A stretch of DNA of 24,093 nt from NCBI GenBank assembly GCA_044870185.1, contig JBIOYL010000064.1:1-24093 (forward strand), given 5' to 3'. The position numbers and the translations under genes were made by a program. Positions within the stretch are counted from its first letter, which is position 1. Every line of letters begins with the position of its first letter. Below are positions 1-7,763 of the stretch, one piece after another. The DNA is from JBIOYL01 sp044870185 (GTDB lineage Bacteria; Actinomycetota; CALGFH01). Below the pieces are notes generated by a model. It did no database searches. It had not been told where the DNA came from and was given only the letters and a program-made list of their open reading frames with translations.

Positions 1-233
1 ATCAGCTGGGTATCGGGGAGCTCGTGTCCGGTCTCCTCCGCGAACTCCCGGCGAGCGACCGCAACGAGTTCCTCCCCCTCCTCGACCTCGCCTTTCGGGA
101 TCGTCCAGTGACCCAGGTCCTTGTTCACCCAGTACGGACCGCCCATGTGCGCAAGCAGCACCTCCAGGCGATCGTCACGGCGACGCCAGAGCAGGATGCC
201 GGCGCTGGTTCGCCCGGACTTGTCGGTCGTCAC
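1..233 (-). CDS. NUDIX hydrolase, C-terminus cut by window edge
   Basis: The first 77 residues of a NUDIX pyrophosphohydrolase are present; the gene runs off the left edge. The full NUDIX box GX5EX7REUXEEXG is readable: GEVEEGE, then seven residues, then REFAEETG. The lead-in (SAGILLWRRR, then a GGPYW and a GHWTIPKGE segment) resembles the COG4119 group of predicted NTP pyrophosphohydrolases. The Glu residues of the box normally bind Mg2+ for hydrolysis of a nucleoside diphosphate linked to another moiety; the substrate here is unknown. The start is chosen as the third of three consecutive GTG codons, because AGGAGG at 239-244 lies 5 nt upstream of it. It lies 65 nt downstream of the ferritin-like gene on the same strand and could be co-transcribed with it. 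Confidence 0.88.
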   Translation of the reverse strand, partial: MTTDKSGRTSAGILLWRRRDDRLEVLLAHMGGPYWVNKDLGHWTIPKGEVEEGEELVAVARREFAEETGHELPDTQL

Positions 234-298
234 CACCACCTCCTGGGCCGTTGTGTCCGCGTGGCCGCGGCTCGGCACCCTCGGATGTACCCCGCAGG

Positions 299-1924
299 CT
301 AGGCAGGGCCGCCCGCCTGCACCCACCGGCGGAACAGCGCGACCCGCTCGGCCGGCCAGGCGGCGTCGCACGGCATGCGGCCGGTGGCGACCTGTTCCAG
401 GATGGCGTCGGCGTGCTGCCGCACCGACGCAACGTCCGCCAGGTCGAACGCCCAGCGCATGGCGGCCCGGTCCCGCGCGGTGAACAGCGGCCGGATGTCC
501 CGCTCGAAGCTCGGCACGGCGCCGACGCCGGCGGACCGGGCGACCGCCGCCGGGACGTCCGCCGCAGGCTCCCGGTCCGCCAGGCCGGGCACGCCCAGCG
601 GCGCCGCGAACGCCGCCAGCCGCCGCCGGACCCCGGCCAGCACCTCCGGCGCGCCCGCGGTCAGGCCGTCGCACACCTCGGCCAGCTCCAGCAGCCGTTC
701 CCGCAGGATGATCCAGGCCGCCGGCTTGTGCGGGGTCACCGGGGTTGCGCTGGTGAGCATGAAGCTCGGCCCGGCGGTCATCCCGGGAGCCTGCGGCCCG
801 ACCGGCAGCCTGGTCAGCAACTCCCCCAGCGGCCGGATGTCCTGGAGCATCATCCCCACCGTGGTCTCCCCCAGCATGCGCAGCTCGGCGTCGCTCTCCT
901 CGGTGTGCTGGAAGAAGCGGTACAGCAGCTGCAGCATCGCCGCATAGCAGGCGTTGAACAGATCGCTGACCGCGGCGGTGTACCGATCCTCGATGAGGTG
1001 GACCCTGAAGGGGTCGCCGAGGGCGGCCGGCCCGCTGGCGGCGGCCACGCCCAGCAGGTCCCGCGGCACCCGGACGTAGGGGTTGGCCACGGCCGGGCGG
1101 GCGGGCGCGACGGACGGGTCGGCGGCCTTCAGCGCCCGGTAGTCCTCCAGCAGGTCGAGGAACCGGCCGAAGTGCGCCCCCTGCCAGTCTCCCCGGGCGC
1201 CCTCGCCCTCCTCGACGATGGTCCTGATCGCCTGGGCCGCCGAGGCCAGCCCGGTGACGGGTATCAGCTCCGGCATGCGGTCGGGCACGCGGAAGTACCG
1301 CGTCGACACCTGCGCGTTCGGCGAGCCGACGAAGACCTGCCCCTCGCCGTAGCGGTCGACCAGGCCGCGCAGCCCTCGCTCGATCCCGTGGTACAGCTGC
1401 CCGATGCTGGAGAAGGCCTGCGGCGCCGGCAGCACGAGCGGTCCGGTCGGCGCCGGAGGAGGCGGCCGGGTCTGCTCCAGTTGGCCGGCCATCGTCGAGA
1501 TGTCCATGCCTTCTGGCCGCTCGATGTAGAGGAACCGCTGCAGCGTCTGCTCGCCGAACGGCGCCAGGGTCAGCTGGATCTCGGGCGCGTAGGTGGAGCG
1601 CTGGGGAAGGTTGTGGCGGCCGAGACGAGGCGCCCCGCCCAAGGCTGCCAGCAGGTTGTTGACCAGGGCCAGGTGGATCATCTCCTGCACCGCGATCTGG
1701 TTGATCGTCCGCTTCCACCCCGCCACGGTCGGCACCGGCTCGGCCGCGAGTCCCTGTCCGGGTTCGGCCCGGAGGCTGAACGCCGCGTACAGGTAGGCGC
1801 AGCAGGCGGCATGCTCGAGCTCGGCCGCCTCTCCCAGCAGGTACAGCAGCTCCTCGCGGCCCTCGACGATCAGCTTGTGCGGTGGGCCGGTGGCCGCGCC
1901 CGGCTCCGGTGGGGTCGGTTCCAT
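299..1924 (-). CDS. Large ferritin-like domain protein (VioB-type ferritin fold), function unknown
   Basis: A 541-residue soluble protein. Residues about 20-100 carry the ferritin-like signature of the iminophenyl-pyruvate dimer synthase group: an EH pair at 37-38 (ELEHAACCAYLYA) and an ExxH at 81-84 (QEMIHLALVNNLL), which fit helices lining a metal site. A middle region of about 300 residues has no motif I can name. The last 70 residues (from FERDIRPLF to MPCDAAWPAE and the RRWVQAGG end) look like a cytochrome-c-like module without a CxxCH heme site. ATG at 1924 is preferred because GGAGGAGGG sits just upstream; 25 more codons are open upstream but lack a ribosome site. It lies 93 nt downstream of an ABC exporter on the same strand. 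Related proteins occur in natural product clusters, but no such role can be shown here. Confidence 0.82.
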   Translation of the reverse strand: MEPTPPEPGAATGPPHKLIVEGREELLYLLGEAAELEHAACCAYLYAAFSLRAEPGQGLAAEPVPTVAGWKRTINQIAVQEMIHLALVNNLLAALGGAPRLGRHNLPQRSTYAPEIQLTLAPFGEQTLQRFLYIERPEGMDISTMAGQLEQTRPPPPAPTGPLVLPAPQAFSSIGQLYHGIERGLRGLVDRYGEGQVFVGSPNAQVSTRYFRVPDRMPELIPVTGLASAAQAIRTIVEEGEGARGDWQGAHFGRFLDLLEDYRALKAADPSVAPARPAVANPYVRVPRDLLGVAAASGPAALGDPFRVHLIEDRYTAAVSDLFNACYAAMLQLLYRFFQHTEESDAELRMLGETTVGMMLQDIRPLGELLTRLPVGPQAPGMTAGPSFMLTSATPVTPHKPAAWIILRERLLELAEVCDGLTAGAPEVLAGVRRRLAAFAAPLGVPGLADREPAADVPAAVARSAGVGAVPSFERDIRPLFTARDRAAMRWAFDLADVASVRQHADAILEQVATGRMPCDAAWPAERVALFRRWVQAGGPA

Positions 1925-2017
1925 CGCCCTCCTCCCGCCCGAGTGGCCCGCAGCCGATCTGACCTCCAGGTGGCAGCCTACGCCATGACCGACCGCCATC
2001 CCGGCGTTCGGTGCGGC

Positions 2018-3967
2018 TCAGGCCTGGCGCGTCGGGGTCGAGGCCGCCAGCGGGTCGGGGCTGCGCAGCTCGGGGACCTGCTGGCGCTGGTCGGTGCCCT
2101 GGCGTTCGAACTGGGTGCGGTACAGCTCCGCGTACAGCCCGCCGGCCGCCAGCAGCTCGTCGTGGCGGCCGCGCTCGACCACGCGGCCCTGGTCGACCAC
2201 CAGGATGCGGTCGGCCTCGCGGACGGTGGACAGCCGGTGGGCGATGACCAGGGAGGTGCGGCCGGCGAGCGCGGTCTTGAGCGCCCGCTGGACGGCGACC
2301 TCGGACTCGGAGTCCAGGTGGGCGGTGGCCTCGTCGAGGACGACGATGCCGGGCGCCTTGAGCAACAGCCGGGCGATCGCCAGCCGTTGCTTCTCCCCAC
2401 CCGACAGTCGGTAGCCGCGGTCACCGACGACCGTGTCGAGCCCGTCGGGCAGCAGCGCGACCAGCTCGCCGAGCTGCGCGGCGCGCAGCGCCTGCCACAG
2501 CTCCGTCTCGGTCGCGTCCGGCCGGGCGTACAGGAGGTTGGCGCGGATCGAGTCGTGGAACATGTGCGCGTCCTGGGTGACCACGCCGACCGCGTCCCGC
2601 AGCGAGGTCAGGGTCACGGCGCGCACGTCGCGCCCGCCCACCAGGACGGCCCCGCCGGTCACGTCGTACATGCGGGTGACGAGCTGGCTGATGGTGGTCT
2701 TGCCGGCCCCGGAGGGGCCGACCAGCGCGACCAGCTCGCCGGGCTCGGCACGGAAGCTGACGTCGTGGAGGACCTGCTTGTCGATGGTGGTGTCGAGCCT
2801 GGCGACGCTCTCCAGCGACGCGAGCGAGACCTCCTCGGCGGTCGGGTAGCGGAAGTCGACGTGGGCGAACTCGACCGTGGCGGCGCCGCGCGGCAGCTGC
2901 GCGGCGTCGGGCTTGTCGGCGACCATCGGCTCCAGGTCGAGCACCTCGAAGACCCGCTCGAACGACACCAGCGCGGTCATCACGTCGACGTTGACGTTGG
3001 ACAGCGACGTGAGCGGCCCGTACAGCCGGATCAGGTAGGAGGTCAGCGCCACCACCGTGCCGACGTCGAGCGCGCCCTTGACCGCCAGCCAGCCGCCCCA
3101 GCCGTAGACCAGCGCGGTGGCCAGCGAGGCGACCAGCATCAGGGCGGTGAAGAACACCCGCCCGTACATCGCCTGGGTGACGCCGATGTCGCGGACCCGG
3201 CCGGCCTTGTCACTGAAGGCGGCGTCCTCCTCGTCCGGCCGCCCGTACAGCTTGGCGAGCAGGGCGCCGGCGACGTTGAAGCGCTCGGTCATGGTGGTGT
3301 TCATGGCCGCGTTGAGGTTGTAGCTCTCGCGGGTGATCGCCTGGAGCTTGCGGCCCATCCAGCGCGCCGGCAGCACGAACAGCGGCAGCAGCACCAGGGC
3401 GACCAGGGTGATCTGCCACGACAGCGCGAACATCACCGCGAGCGTGATCCCGACCGAGAAGACGTTGCTGACCACGTTGGTGAGCGTCCCGGTGAACGCC
3501 TGCTGCGCGCCCAGCACGTCGTTGTTGAGCCGGCTGATGAGCGCGCCGGTCTGGGTGCGGGAGAAGAACGCGATCGGCATGCGCTGGACGTGGGCGAACA
3601 CCTGCGAGCGCATGTCGAAGATCAGCCCCTCGCCGATCCGGGAGGAGAAGTAGCGCTCGACCAGCCCGAGGGCGGCGCCGAGCACCGCGATCCCGGCCAC
3701 GACCGCCGCCAGCGCCACCACCAGGGCGGCGTTGCGACCGAGGATGCCCTGGTTGATGATCGCCCGGTAGATCAGGGGGTTGACCGCACCGATGCCGGCG
3801 TCGCCCACCAGCAGGACCAGCAGGATCACGATCGGCCAGCGGTAGGGAGCGGCGAAGCGGGTGATGCGCCGGATCGTGCCCGGCGCGAGCTTCTGCTTGG
3901 TGACCGAGTCGTCCAGCCGGAACGAGTGCATGCCGGCATGCCACATCCGGCCGCCTGGACTCATCAT
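2018..3967 (-). CDS. ABC exporter half-transporter (fused membrane and ATPase domains)
   Basis: A 649-residue half-transporter expected to work as a dimer in the plasma membrane and export an unidentified substrate. The N-terminal half holds about six hydrophobic segments, from roughly residue 40 to 320. The ATPase half has Walker A GPSGAGKTT at 417, Q-loop VVTQD near 463, signature LSGGEKQR near 521, Walker B IVVLDEA at 541-547 with its catalytic Glu, and the switch His in AHRLSTV. All key residues are intact. Start: ATG at 3967, with an AGGAG about 11 nt upstream; the next codon is also ATG. The C-terminal tail after the ATPase is Gln/Pro/Arg-rich and not conserved-looking. It is 82 nt downstream of msrB. 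No partner half-transporter is next to it, so a homodimer is likely. Confidence 0.92.
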   Translation of the reverse strand: MMSPGGRMWHAGMHSFRLDDSVTKQKLAPGTIRRITRFAAPYRWPIVILLVLLVGDAGIGAVNPLIYRAIINQGILGRNAALVVALAAVVAGIAVLGAALGLVERYFSSRIGEGLIFDMRSQVFAHVQRMPIAFFSRTQTGALISRLNNDVLGAQQAFTGTLTNVVSNVFSVGITLAVMFALSWQITLVALVLLPLFVLPARWMGRKLQAITRESYNLNAAMNTTMTERFNVAGALLAKLYGRPDEEDAAFSDKAGRVRDIGVTQAMYGRVFFTALMLVASLATALVYGWGGWLAVKGALDVGTVVALTSYLIRLYGPLTSLSNVNVDVMTALVSFERVFEVLDLEPMVADKPDAAQLPRGAATVEFAHVDFRYPTAEEVSLASLESVARLDTTIDKQVLHDVSFRAEPGELVALVGPSGAGKTTISQLVTRMYDVTGGAVLVGGRDVRAVTLTSLRDAVGVVTQDAHMFHDSIRANLLYARPDATETELWQALRAAQLGELVALLPDGLDTVVGDRGYRLSGGEKQRLAIARLLLKAPGIVVLDEATAHLDSESEVAVQRALKTALAGRTSLVIAHRLSTVREADRILVVDQGRVVERGRHDELLAAGGLYAELYRTQFERQGTDQRQQVPELRSPDPLAASTPTRQA

Positions 3968-4026
3968 CTCGTCACGTGCTCCTGTGTCATCCCAGACAGG
4001 CAAACAGGCGTCCGGCAGCGTTCATT

Positions 4027-4049
4027 CCGCGTCGCGCCCGTGGACGCGG
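4027..4049. other. Hairpin just after msrB stop
   Basis: CCGCGTC at 4027-4033 and GACGCGG at 4043-4049 form a 7-bp inverted repeat with a 9-nt loop, immediately after the msrB stop. There is no T tract, so it may be an RNA 3-prime-end hairpin rather than a classical terminator. Confidence 0.35.
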
Positions 4050-4457
4050 CTACCCGGCCGTGCGCGGCGCGAGGTCGAGGGCGCAGGAGTTGATGCAGTA
4101 GCGCTGGCCGGTCGGGGCCGGCCCGTCGTCGAACACGTGGCCGAGATGCGAGCCGCAGCGGCGGCAGCGCACCTCGGTGCGGACCATGCCGTGGCTGGAG
4201 TCGGGGACCAGCTCCACGGCGTCGGCCACGGCCGGCTCGGTGAAGCTGGGCCAGCCCGAGCCGGACTCGAACTTGGTGTCCGAGGAGAACAGCTCGGCGC
4301 CGCACGCGGCGCAGCGGTAGACACCGTCGTCGTGGGCGGTCACGTACCTGCCGGTCCAGGGCGGCTCGGTCGCCGCCTGGCGCAGCACCACGTACTGCTC
4401 GGGCGTCAGCTCCCGGCGCCACTGCTCGTCGGTCTTGGTCACGGCGTATCGGTCCAC
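4050..4457 (-). CDS. msrB: Peptide-methionine (R)-S-oxide reductase
   Basis: A 135-residue cytosolic repair enzyme that reduces the R form of methionine sulfoxide in proteins. Four zinc cysteines are present as two CxxC pairs (C49/C52 and C98/C101). The catalytic Cys is C121 in RYCINS. The usual resolving-Cys position in GCGWPSF reads Ser here (GSGWPSF, residues 66-72), as in many MsrBs, but an extra Cys (C125) lies four residues after the catalytic one, in INSCALDL. Start: GTG at 4457 with AAGGAG 6 nt upstream; the longer open frame upstream has no ribosome site and contains repeat DNA. Length is normal for a single-domain MsrB. It lies between pcrA and an ABC exporter, all on the minus strand, with a 152-nt upstream gap holding direct repeats. 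Confidence 0.95.
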   Translation of the reverse strand: MDRYAVTKTDEQWRRELTPEQYVVLRQAATEPPWTGRYVTAHDDGVYRCAACGAELFSSDTKFESGSGWPSFTEPAVADAVELVPDSSHGMVRTEVRCRRCGSHLGHVFDDGPAPTGQRYCINSCALDLAPRTAG

Positions 4458-4512
4458 GGGTGCTCCTTGTCGTGTCGGAATCGTCCCCCAGCCTCTGCAA
4501 CAGCGGGACGGC

Positions 4513-4553
4513 GCGGTTTGGTCCCGCATGGGTCTGGGGCGGTTTGGTCCCGC
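4513..4553. repeat. Two identical 15-bp direct repeats upstream of msrB
   Basis: The 15-mer GCGGTTTGGTCCCGC occurs at 4513-4527 and 4539-4553, exactly 26 bp apart. The first copy also forms an inverted repeat with GCGGGAC at 4503-4509. They lie 56-96 bp upstream of the msrB start and 57 bp or more beyond the end of pcrA, so they could be operator sites; no protein ligand is known. Confidence 0.6.
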
Positions 4554-4609
4554 GTGACTCCTGGGGTCGGCGGCTGTGTCGGGTCGGCGCGCGCATCCCG
4601 AGCCTCCGC

Positions 4610-6946
4610 TCACTCCGGTCGGGTCAGCGGCGCGTAGCGCAGCAGCAGGCGCTTGCGGCCAAGACGCGGGAAGTCGACCTCGGCCATGGCGCGCTCGCCC
4701 TGGCCGGAGACGGCGGCCACCGTGCCCTGGCCCCACTGGCGGTGGACGACCTCGTCGCCCGGGGCCAGGCCGAGGTCGAGCGCACCGCGCTGGGTGCGGG
4801 CGGCCAGACGCCCGGCCGGGGTGGACGGGCGGTCGAACGCCGGCGCCGGCGGGCCCGACCGCGGCCCGGAGCCCGCCCCCGGCGCGGAGCCCGCCCCCGG
4901 CCCGAAGGACGTCCGGCCGGCGCCGAACGCCGGGCCTGCGTCCGACCAGCGCGCCGCCGCTGCCCTGCCCGGCCGGCCGGTGCCGGCCGCGGCGACCGTG
5001 ACCAGCTCGTCGGGCACCTCACGCAGGAAGCGCGACGGCAGGTTGTAGTTGGTCGCGCCGAACAGCATGCGGCTCCAGGCGTTGGTCAGGTACAGGCGCT
5101 CGCGGGCCCGGGTGATGCCGACGTAGGCGAGCCGCCGCTCCTCCTCCAGGGCGCGCGGCTCGCCGACCGAGCGGACGTGCGGGAACACGTTCTCCTCGAG
5201 CCCGACGATGAACACGACCGGGTACTCCAGGCCCTTGGCCGTGTGCAGCGTCATCAGGGTGACCGCCTGGCTGTCCGCCTCCACCTCGTCGGCGTCGGTC
5301 ACCAGCGCGATCGACTCCAGGAACCCGGCCAGGCCGCCGTCGGGATCGCGCAGCTGGTACTCCTCGGCGGCCGACTGCAGCTCGCGGACGTTCTCCACCC
5401 GGCCCTGGGCCTCGATGGAGCCGTCGGCCTCGAGCTCGCGCAGCAGCCCGGACGCCGTCCAGGCCTCCTCCACCAGCTCGCTGGGCGGGGCGCCGTCGGC
5501 CATGAGCGCGCGCAGCCCGTCCAGCACCGCGACGAAGTCGGCGACCGCCCGCTGCTGGCGCGCCCCGAGCCCGGGCACCTCGCCGGCCCGGCGGAGCGCC
5601 TCGGCGAACGGGATCGCCTCCTCGGCCGCGAAGTGGCCGAGCGCCCGCTCGCTGGTGTCGCCGATGCCACGTTTGGGCACGTTCAGCACGCGTCGCAAGC
5701 TGACCGCATCGAGCGGGTTGACCGCCGCCTTGAGGTAGGCGAGCAGGTCCTTGACCTCGCGCCGGTCGTAGAACTTGACCCCGCCGACCACCTTGTAGGG
5801 CAGGCCGGCCTTGACGAACACCTCCTCCAGCGCACGCGACTGCGCGTTGGTGCGGTAGAAGACGACGACCTCGCCGTAGCCGCGGCCCTCCTGCGCACGC
5901 AGGCGCTCGACCTCCTCGACCACGAAGGCGGCCTCGTCCTGCTCGTTCTCGGCCTGGTAGCGCACGATCGGGTGGCCCGCGCCGATCGCGGTCCACAGGT
6001 GCTTGGGCTTGCGCTCCAGGTTGTTGGCGATGAGCGCGTTGGCCGCCGACAGGATCGTCTGGGTGGAGCGGTAGTTGCGCTCCAGCAGGATCACGGTCGC
6101 ATCCGGGTAGTCGGCCTCGAAGTCGAGGATGTTGCGCACGGTGGCGCCCCGGAAGGCGTAGATCGACTGGTCGCCGTCGCCCACCACGCACAGGTTGCGG
6201 GAGCGGGCGGTGAGCAGCTTGAGCAGCTCGTACTGGGCGACGTTGGTGTCCTGGAACTCGTCGACCAGCACGTAGCGGAAGCGCGCCTCCCATTCGGCCA
6301 GCACGTCGGGGTGCTCGGCGAACAGGCGTGCCGTCTGCATGATGAGATCGTCGAAGTCGAGCGCGTTCGAGGCGACCAGGGCCCGCTGGTAGCGCGTGTA
6401 GGCTCCGGCCACCTTCTTGTCGAAGAAGGTCATGGCCCGGTCGGCGTAGGCGTCCGGGCCGACCAGCTCGTCCTTGGCCGCGCTCACGGCGTGCAGGATG
6501 GCCCGGGGGGCGAGCCGGCGGGGGTCGTAGTCGAGCTCGCGGCACACCACCGTCATCAGCCGTTCGGCGTCGGCGTCGTCGTAGATGGTGAAGGTGGACT
6601 TGTAGCCGAGCCGGCCGCCGCTGCGGCGCAGGATGCGCACGCAGGCCGAGTGGAAGGTCGACACCCACATCGCCTTGACCATCGGCCCGACCAGCAGGCG
6701 CAGACGCTCCTGCATCTCGTTGGCCGCCTTGTTGGTGAACGTGATGGCCAGGATGTTGGCCGGGTGGACGTCTTTGTCCCTGACCAGGTAGGCGATCCGG
6801 TGGGTGAGCACGCGCGTCTTGCCCGACCCGGCGCCGGCCACGATGAGGGTGGGCCCCTCGGTCGCCAGCACGGCCTGCCGCTGCGCGTCGTTCAGCCCGT
6901 CCAGCAGGCCGGGCGCGGCGGCAGGGTCGGCGGGTCGCGCAGTCAT
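4610..6946 (-). CDS. pcrA: ATP-dependent DNA helicase PcrA/UvrD type
   Basis: A 778-residue superfamily 1A 3-prime to 5-prime helicase for repair and replication restart. Visible motifs are the Q-motif region (LNDAQRQAV, 18-26), Walker A GAGSGKT (38-44), motif Ia ITFTNKAANEM, Walker B DEFQDT (229-234), motif III GDGDQSIYAFRG (256-267), motif IV ERNYRST, motif V TLHTAKGLEYPVV and motif VI VGITRARERLYL. After a Gly/Pro/Ala-rich linker, the C-terminus (WGQGTVAAVSG to the LLLRYAPL end) matches the Tudor-like RNA polymerase-binding tail of PcrA. Start: ATG at 6946; a TATACT box ends 7 nt upstream and there is no Shine-Dalgarno sequence, so the mRNA looks leaderless. The linker is encoded by a short tandem repeat. 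Length matches actinobacterial UvrD1/PcrA. Confidence 0.96.
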   Translation of the reverse strand: MTARPADPAAAPGLLDGLNDAQRQAVLATEGPTLIVAGAGSGKTRVLTHRIAYLVRDKDVHPANILAITFTNKAANEMQERLRLLVGPMVKAMWVSTFHSACVRILRRSGGRLGYKSTFTIYDDADAERLMTVVCRELDYDPRRLAPRAILHAVSAAKDELVGPDAYADRAMTFFDKKVAGAYTRYQRALVASNALDFDDLIMQTARLFAEHPDVLAEWEARFRYVLVDEFQDTNVAQYELLKLLTARSRNLCVVGDGDQSIYAFRGATVRNILDFEADYPDATVILLERNYRSTQTILSAANALIANNLERKPKHLWTAIGAGHPIVRYQAENEQDEAAFVVEEVERLRAQEGRGYGEVVVFYRTNAQSRALEEVFVKAGLPYKVVGGVKFYDRREVKDLLAYLKAAVNPLDAVSLRRVLNVPKRGIGDTSERALGHFAAEEAIPFAEALRRAGEVPGLGARQQRAVADFVAVLDGLRALMADGAPPSELVEEAWTASGLLRELEADGSIEAQGRVENVRELQSAAEEYQLRDPDGGLAGFLESIALVTDADEVEADSQAVTLMTLHTAKGLEYPVVFIVGLEENVFPHVRSVGEPRALEEERRLAYVGITRARERLYLTNAWSRMLFGATNYNLPSRFLREVPDELVTVAAAGTGRPGRAAAARWSDAGPAFGAGRTSFGPGAGSAPGAGSGPRSGPPAPAFDRPSTPAGRLAARTQRGALDLGLAPGDEVVHRQWGQGTVAAVSGQGERAMAEVDFPRLGRKRLLLRYAPLTRPE
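4867..4900. repeat. 16-bp tandem repeat in the pcrA linker
   Basis: CGGAGCCCGCCCCCGG occurs at 4867-4882 and 4885-4900, period 18, so it adds in-frame Gly/Ala/Ser/Pro residues to the disordered linker of the helicase. Copy number could vary without breaking the frame. Confidence 0.6.
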
Positions 6947-6953
6947 CGGCCCG

Positions 6954-6959
6954 AGTATA
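6954..6959 (-). promoter_or_regulatory. -10 box of pcrA, leaderless
   Basis: Read on the minus strand, TATACT is followed by 7 nt and the pcrA ATG, so transcription would start at or next to the A of ATG. No Shine-Dalgarno sequence and no clear -35 element are visible. Confidence 0.5.
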
Positions 6960-7070
6960 CGGAGACGCCCGACGCCGGGCCGACCGCCGTCCACCGACGG
7001 CCGGTTGGCCGCCCTGCCGCCGCCGTTCACGGTCGGGTCGGCGGGGCGGCCCCGGGCGTCCCGCCACACC

Positions 7071-7076
7071 TACACT
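7071..7076 (+). promoter_or_regulatory. -10 box of the HAD-like gene, leaderless
   Basis: TACACT is followed by 6 nt and the ATG at 7083, with no Shine-Dalgarno sequence. The 136-bp gap 6947-7082 thus carries divergent -10 boxes for pcrA and this gene. Confidence 0.45.
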
Positions 7077-7082
7077 GGCCGC

Positions 7083-7763
7083 ATGACAGGAGGGGACGGC
7101 GGTCACCCCTACACCCGGCCGGTCCTGCTGTTCTACGAGCGGCTCGCCGGCCGCCGGATCGGCGCGGACGAGTGGCGGGCGCTCGACGACGTCTTCCACG
7201 ACAGCTACCACGGTCGGCTGGACCGGCTCGGCCTGGCGCCCGGCGCCCGGGCGGCGCTGGCGGCCGCCGAGCGGGCCGGCCTGACCCAGTCGCTGCTGTC
7301 GATGTGGCGCCACCAGCAGCTCGTGCCCATGGTCGAGCGGCTCGGGATCGGCCACTTCTTCCTGCGGGTGGACGGGCTGCGCGTCCCGGGCGGCGAGAGC
7401 AAGACGGCACACCTGGTCGAGCACCTGGCCGCCGTCGGGGTCCCCGCGGGGGCGGCCCTGCTGGTCGGCGACTCGCTGGACGACCTGGCCGCGGCGCGGG
7501 CGGTCGGGGCGGGCTGCGTGCTGTACGACGGCGGCTCCCACCACCGGCAGGTGCTCGAGGCCACCGGCGCGCCGGTAGTCGAGCACCTGGGCGCCGCCCT
7601 CCAGGCAGGCCTGCAGGCAGGCACCGCCCTCCAGGCAGACGCGGCCCTCCAGGCAGGCGCCGCCGAGAGCCGAGAGCCGAGGCCCGAGGGCCGGGGGCCG
7701 GGGCCGCTCAGGCCAGCTCCTGGTAGGCGGCCAGGCAGCGCGCCGCGCAGGCCCGCCAGGTGA
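7083..7763 (+). CDS. HAD-superfamily-like protein lacking the nucleophile motif
   Basis: A 226-residue protein. HAD motifs II to IV are recognisable: the Ser region in TQSLLSMW (68-75), Lys in GESKTAHL (K107) and acidic motif GDSLDDLAAA (129-138). Motif I (DxDxT/V), which supplies the nucleophile and general acid Asp, is absent: the protein begins with a short Gly-rich stretch and then what looks like cap-domain sequence. None of the frames of the 136-bp upstream gap encodes it. It could be an N-terminally truncated phosphatase, a non-catalytic relative or a decayed gene. From about residue 171 the protein becomes an Ala/Leu/Gln repeat and then an Arg/Pro tail made of repeat DNA; the last 56 nt overlap the end of the convergent glycosyltransferase. 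Substrate unknown. Confidence 0.65.
   Translation: MTGGDGGHPYTRPVLLFYERLAGRRIGADEWRALDDVFHDSYHGRLDRLGLAPGARAALAAAERAGLTQSLLSMWRHQQLVPMVERLGIGHFFLRVDGLRVPGGESKTAHLVEHLAAVGVPAGAALLVGDSLDDLAAARAVGAGCVLYDGGSHHRQVLEATGAPVVEHLGAALQAGLQAGTALQADAALQAGAAESREPRPEGRGPGPLRPAPGRRPGSAPRRPAR
7593..7658. repeat. 18-bp tandem repeats in the HAD-like 3-prime end
   Basis: Units related to GCCGCCCTCCAGGCAGGC lie at 7593-7610, 7623-7640 and 7641-7658, with a 12-bp partial unit at 7611-7622. They encode ALQAG-type repeats and keep the reading frame. The 7-bp repeat AGAGCCG follows near 7665. The array forms a non-conserved C-terminal extension. Confidence 0.7.

Noticed and set aside
251..4093. A 1280-codon open frame on the plus strand
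   Set aside because: It is the mirror of the ferritin-like, ABC exporter and other minus-strand genes; its product is compositionally biased (His, Gln, Gly, Arg) with no motif.
4460..7726. A 1088-codon open frame on the plus strand opposite pcrA
   Set aside because: Shadow frame caused by high GC; the minus strand encodes a complete PcrA.
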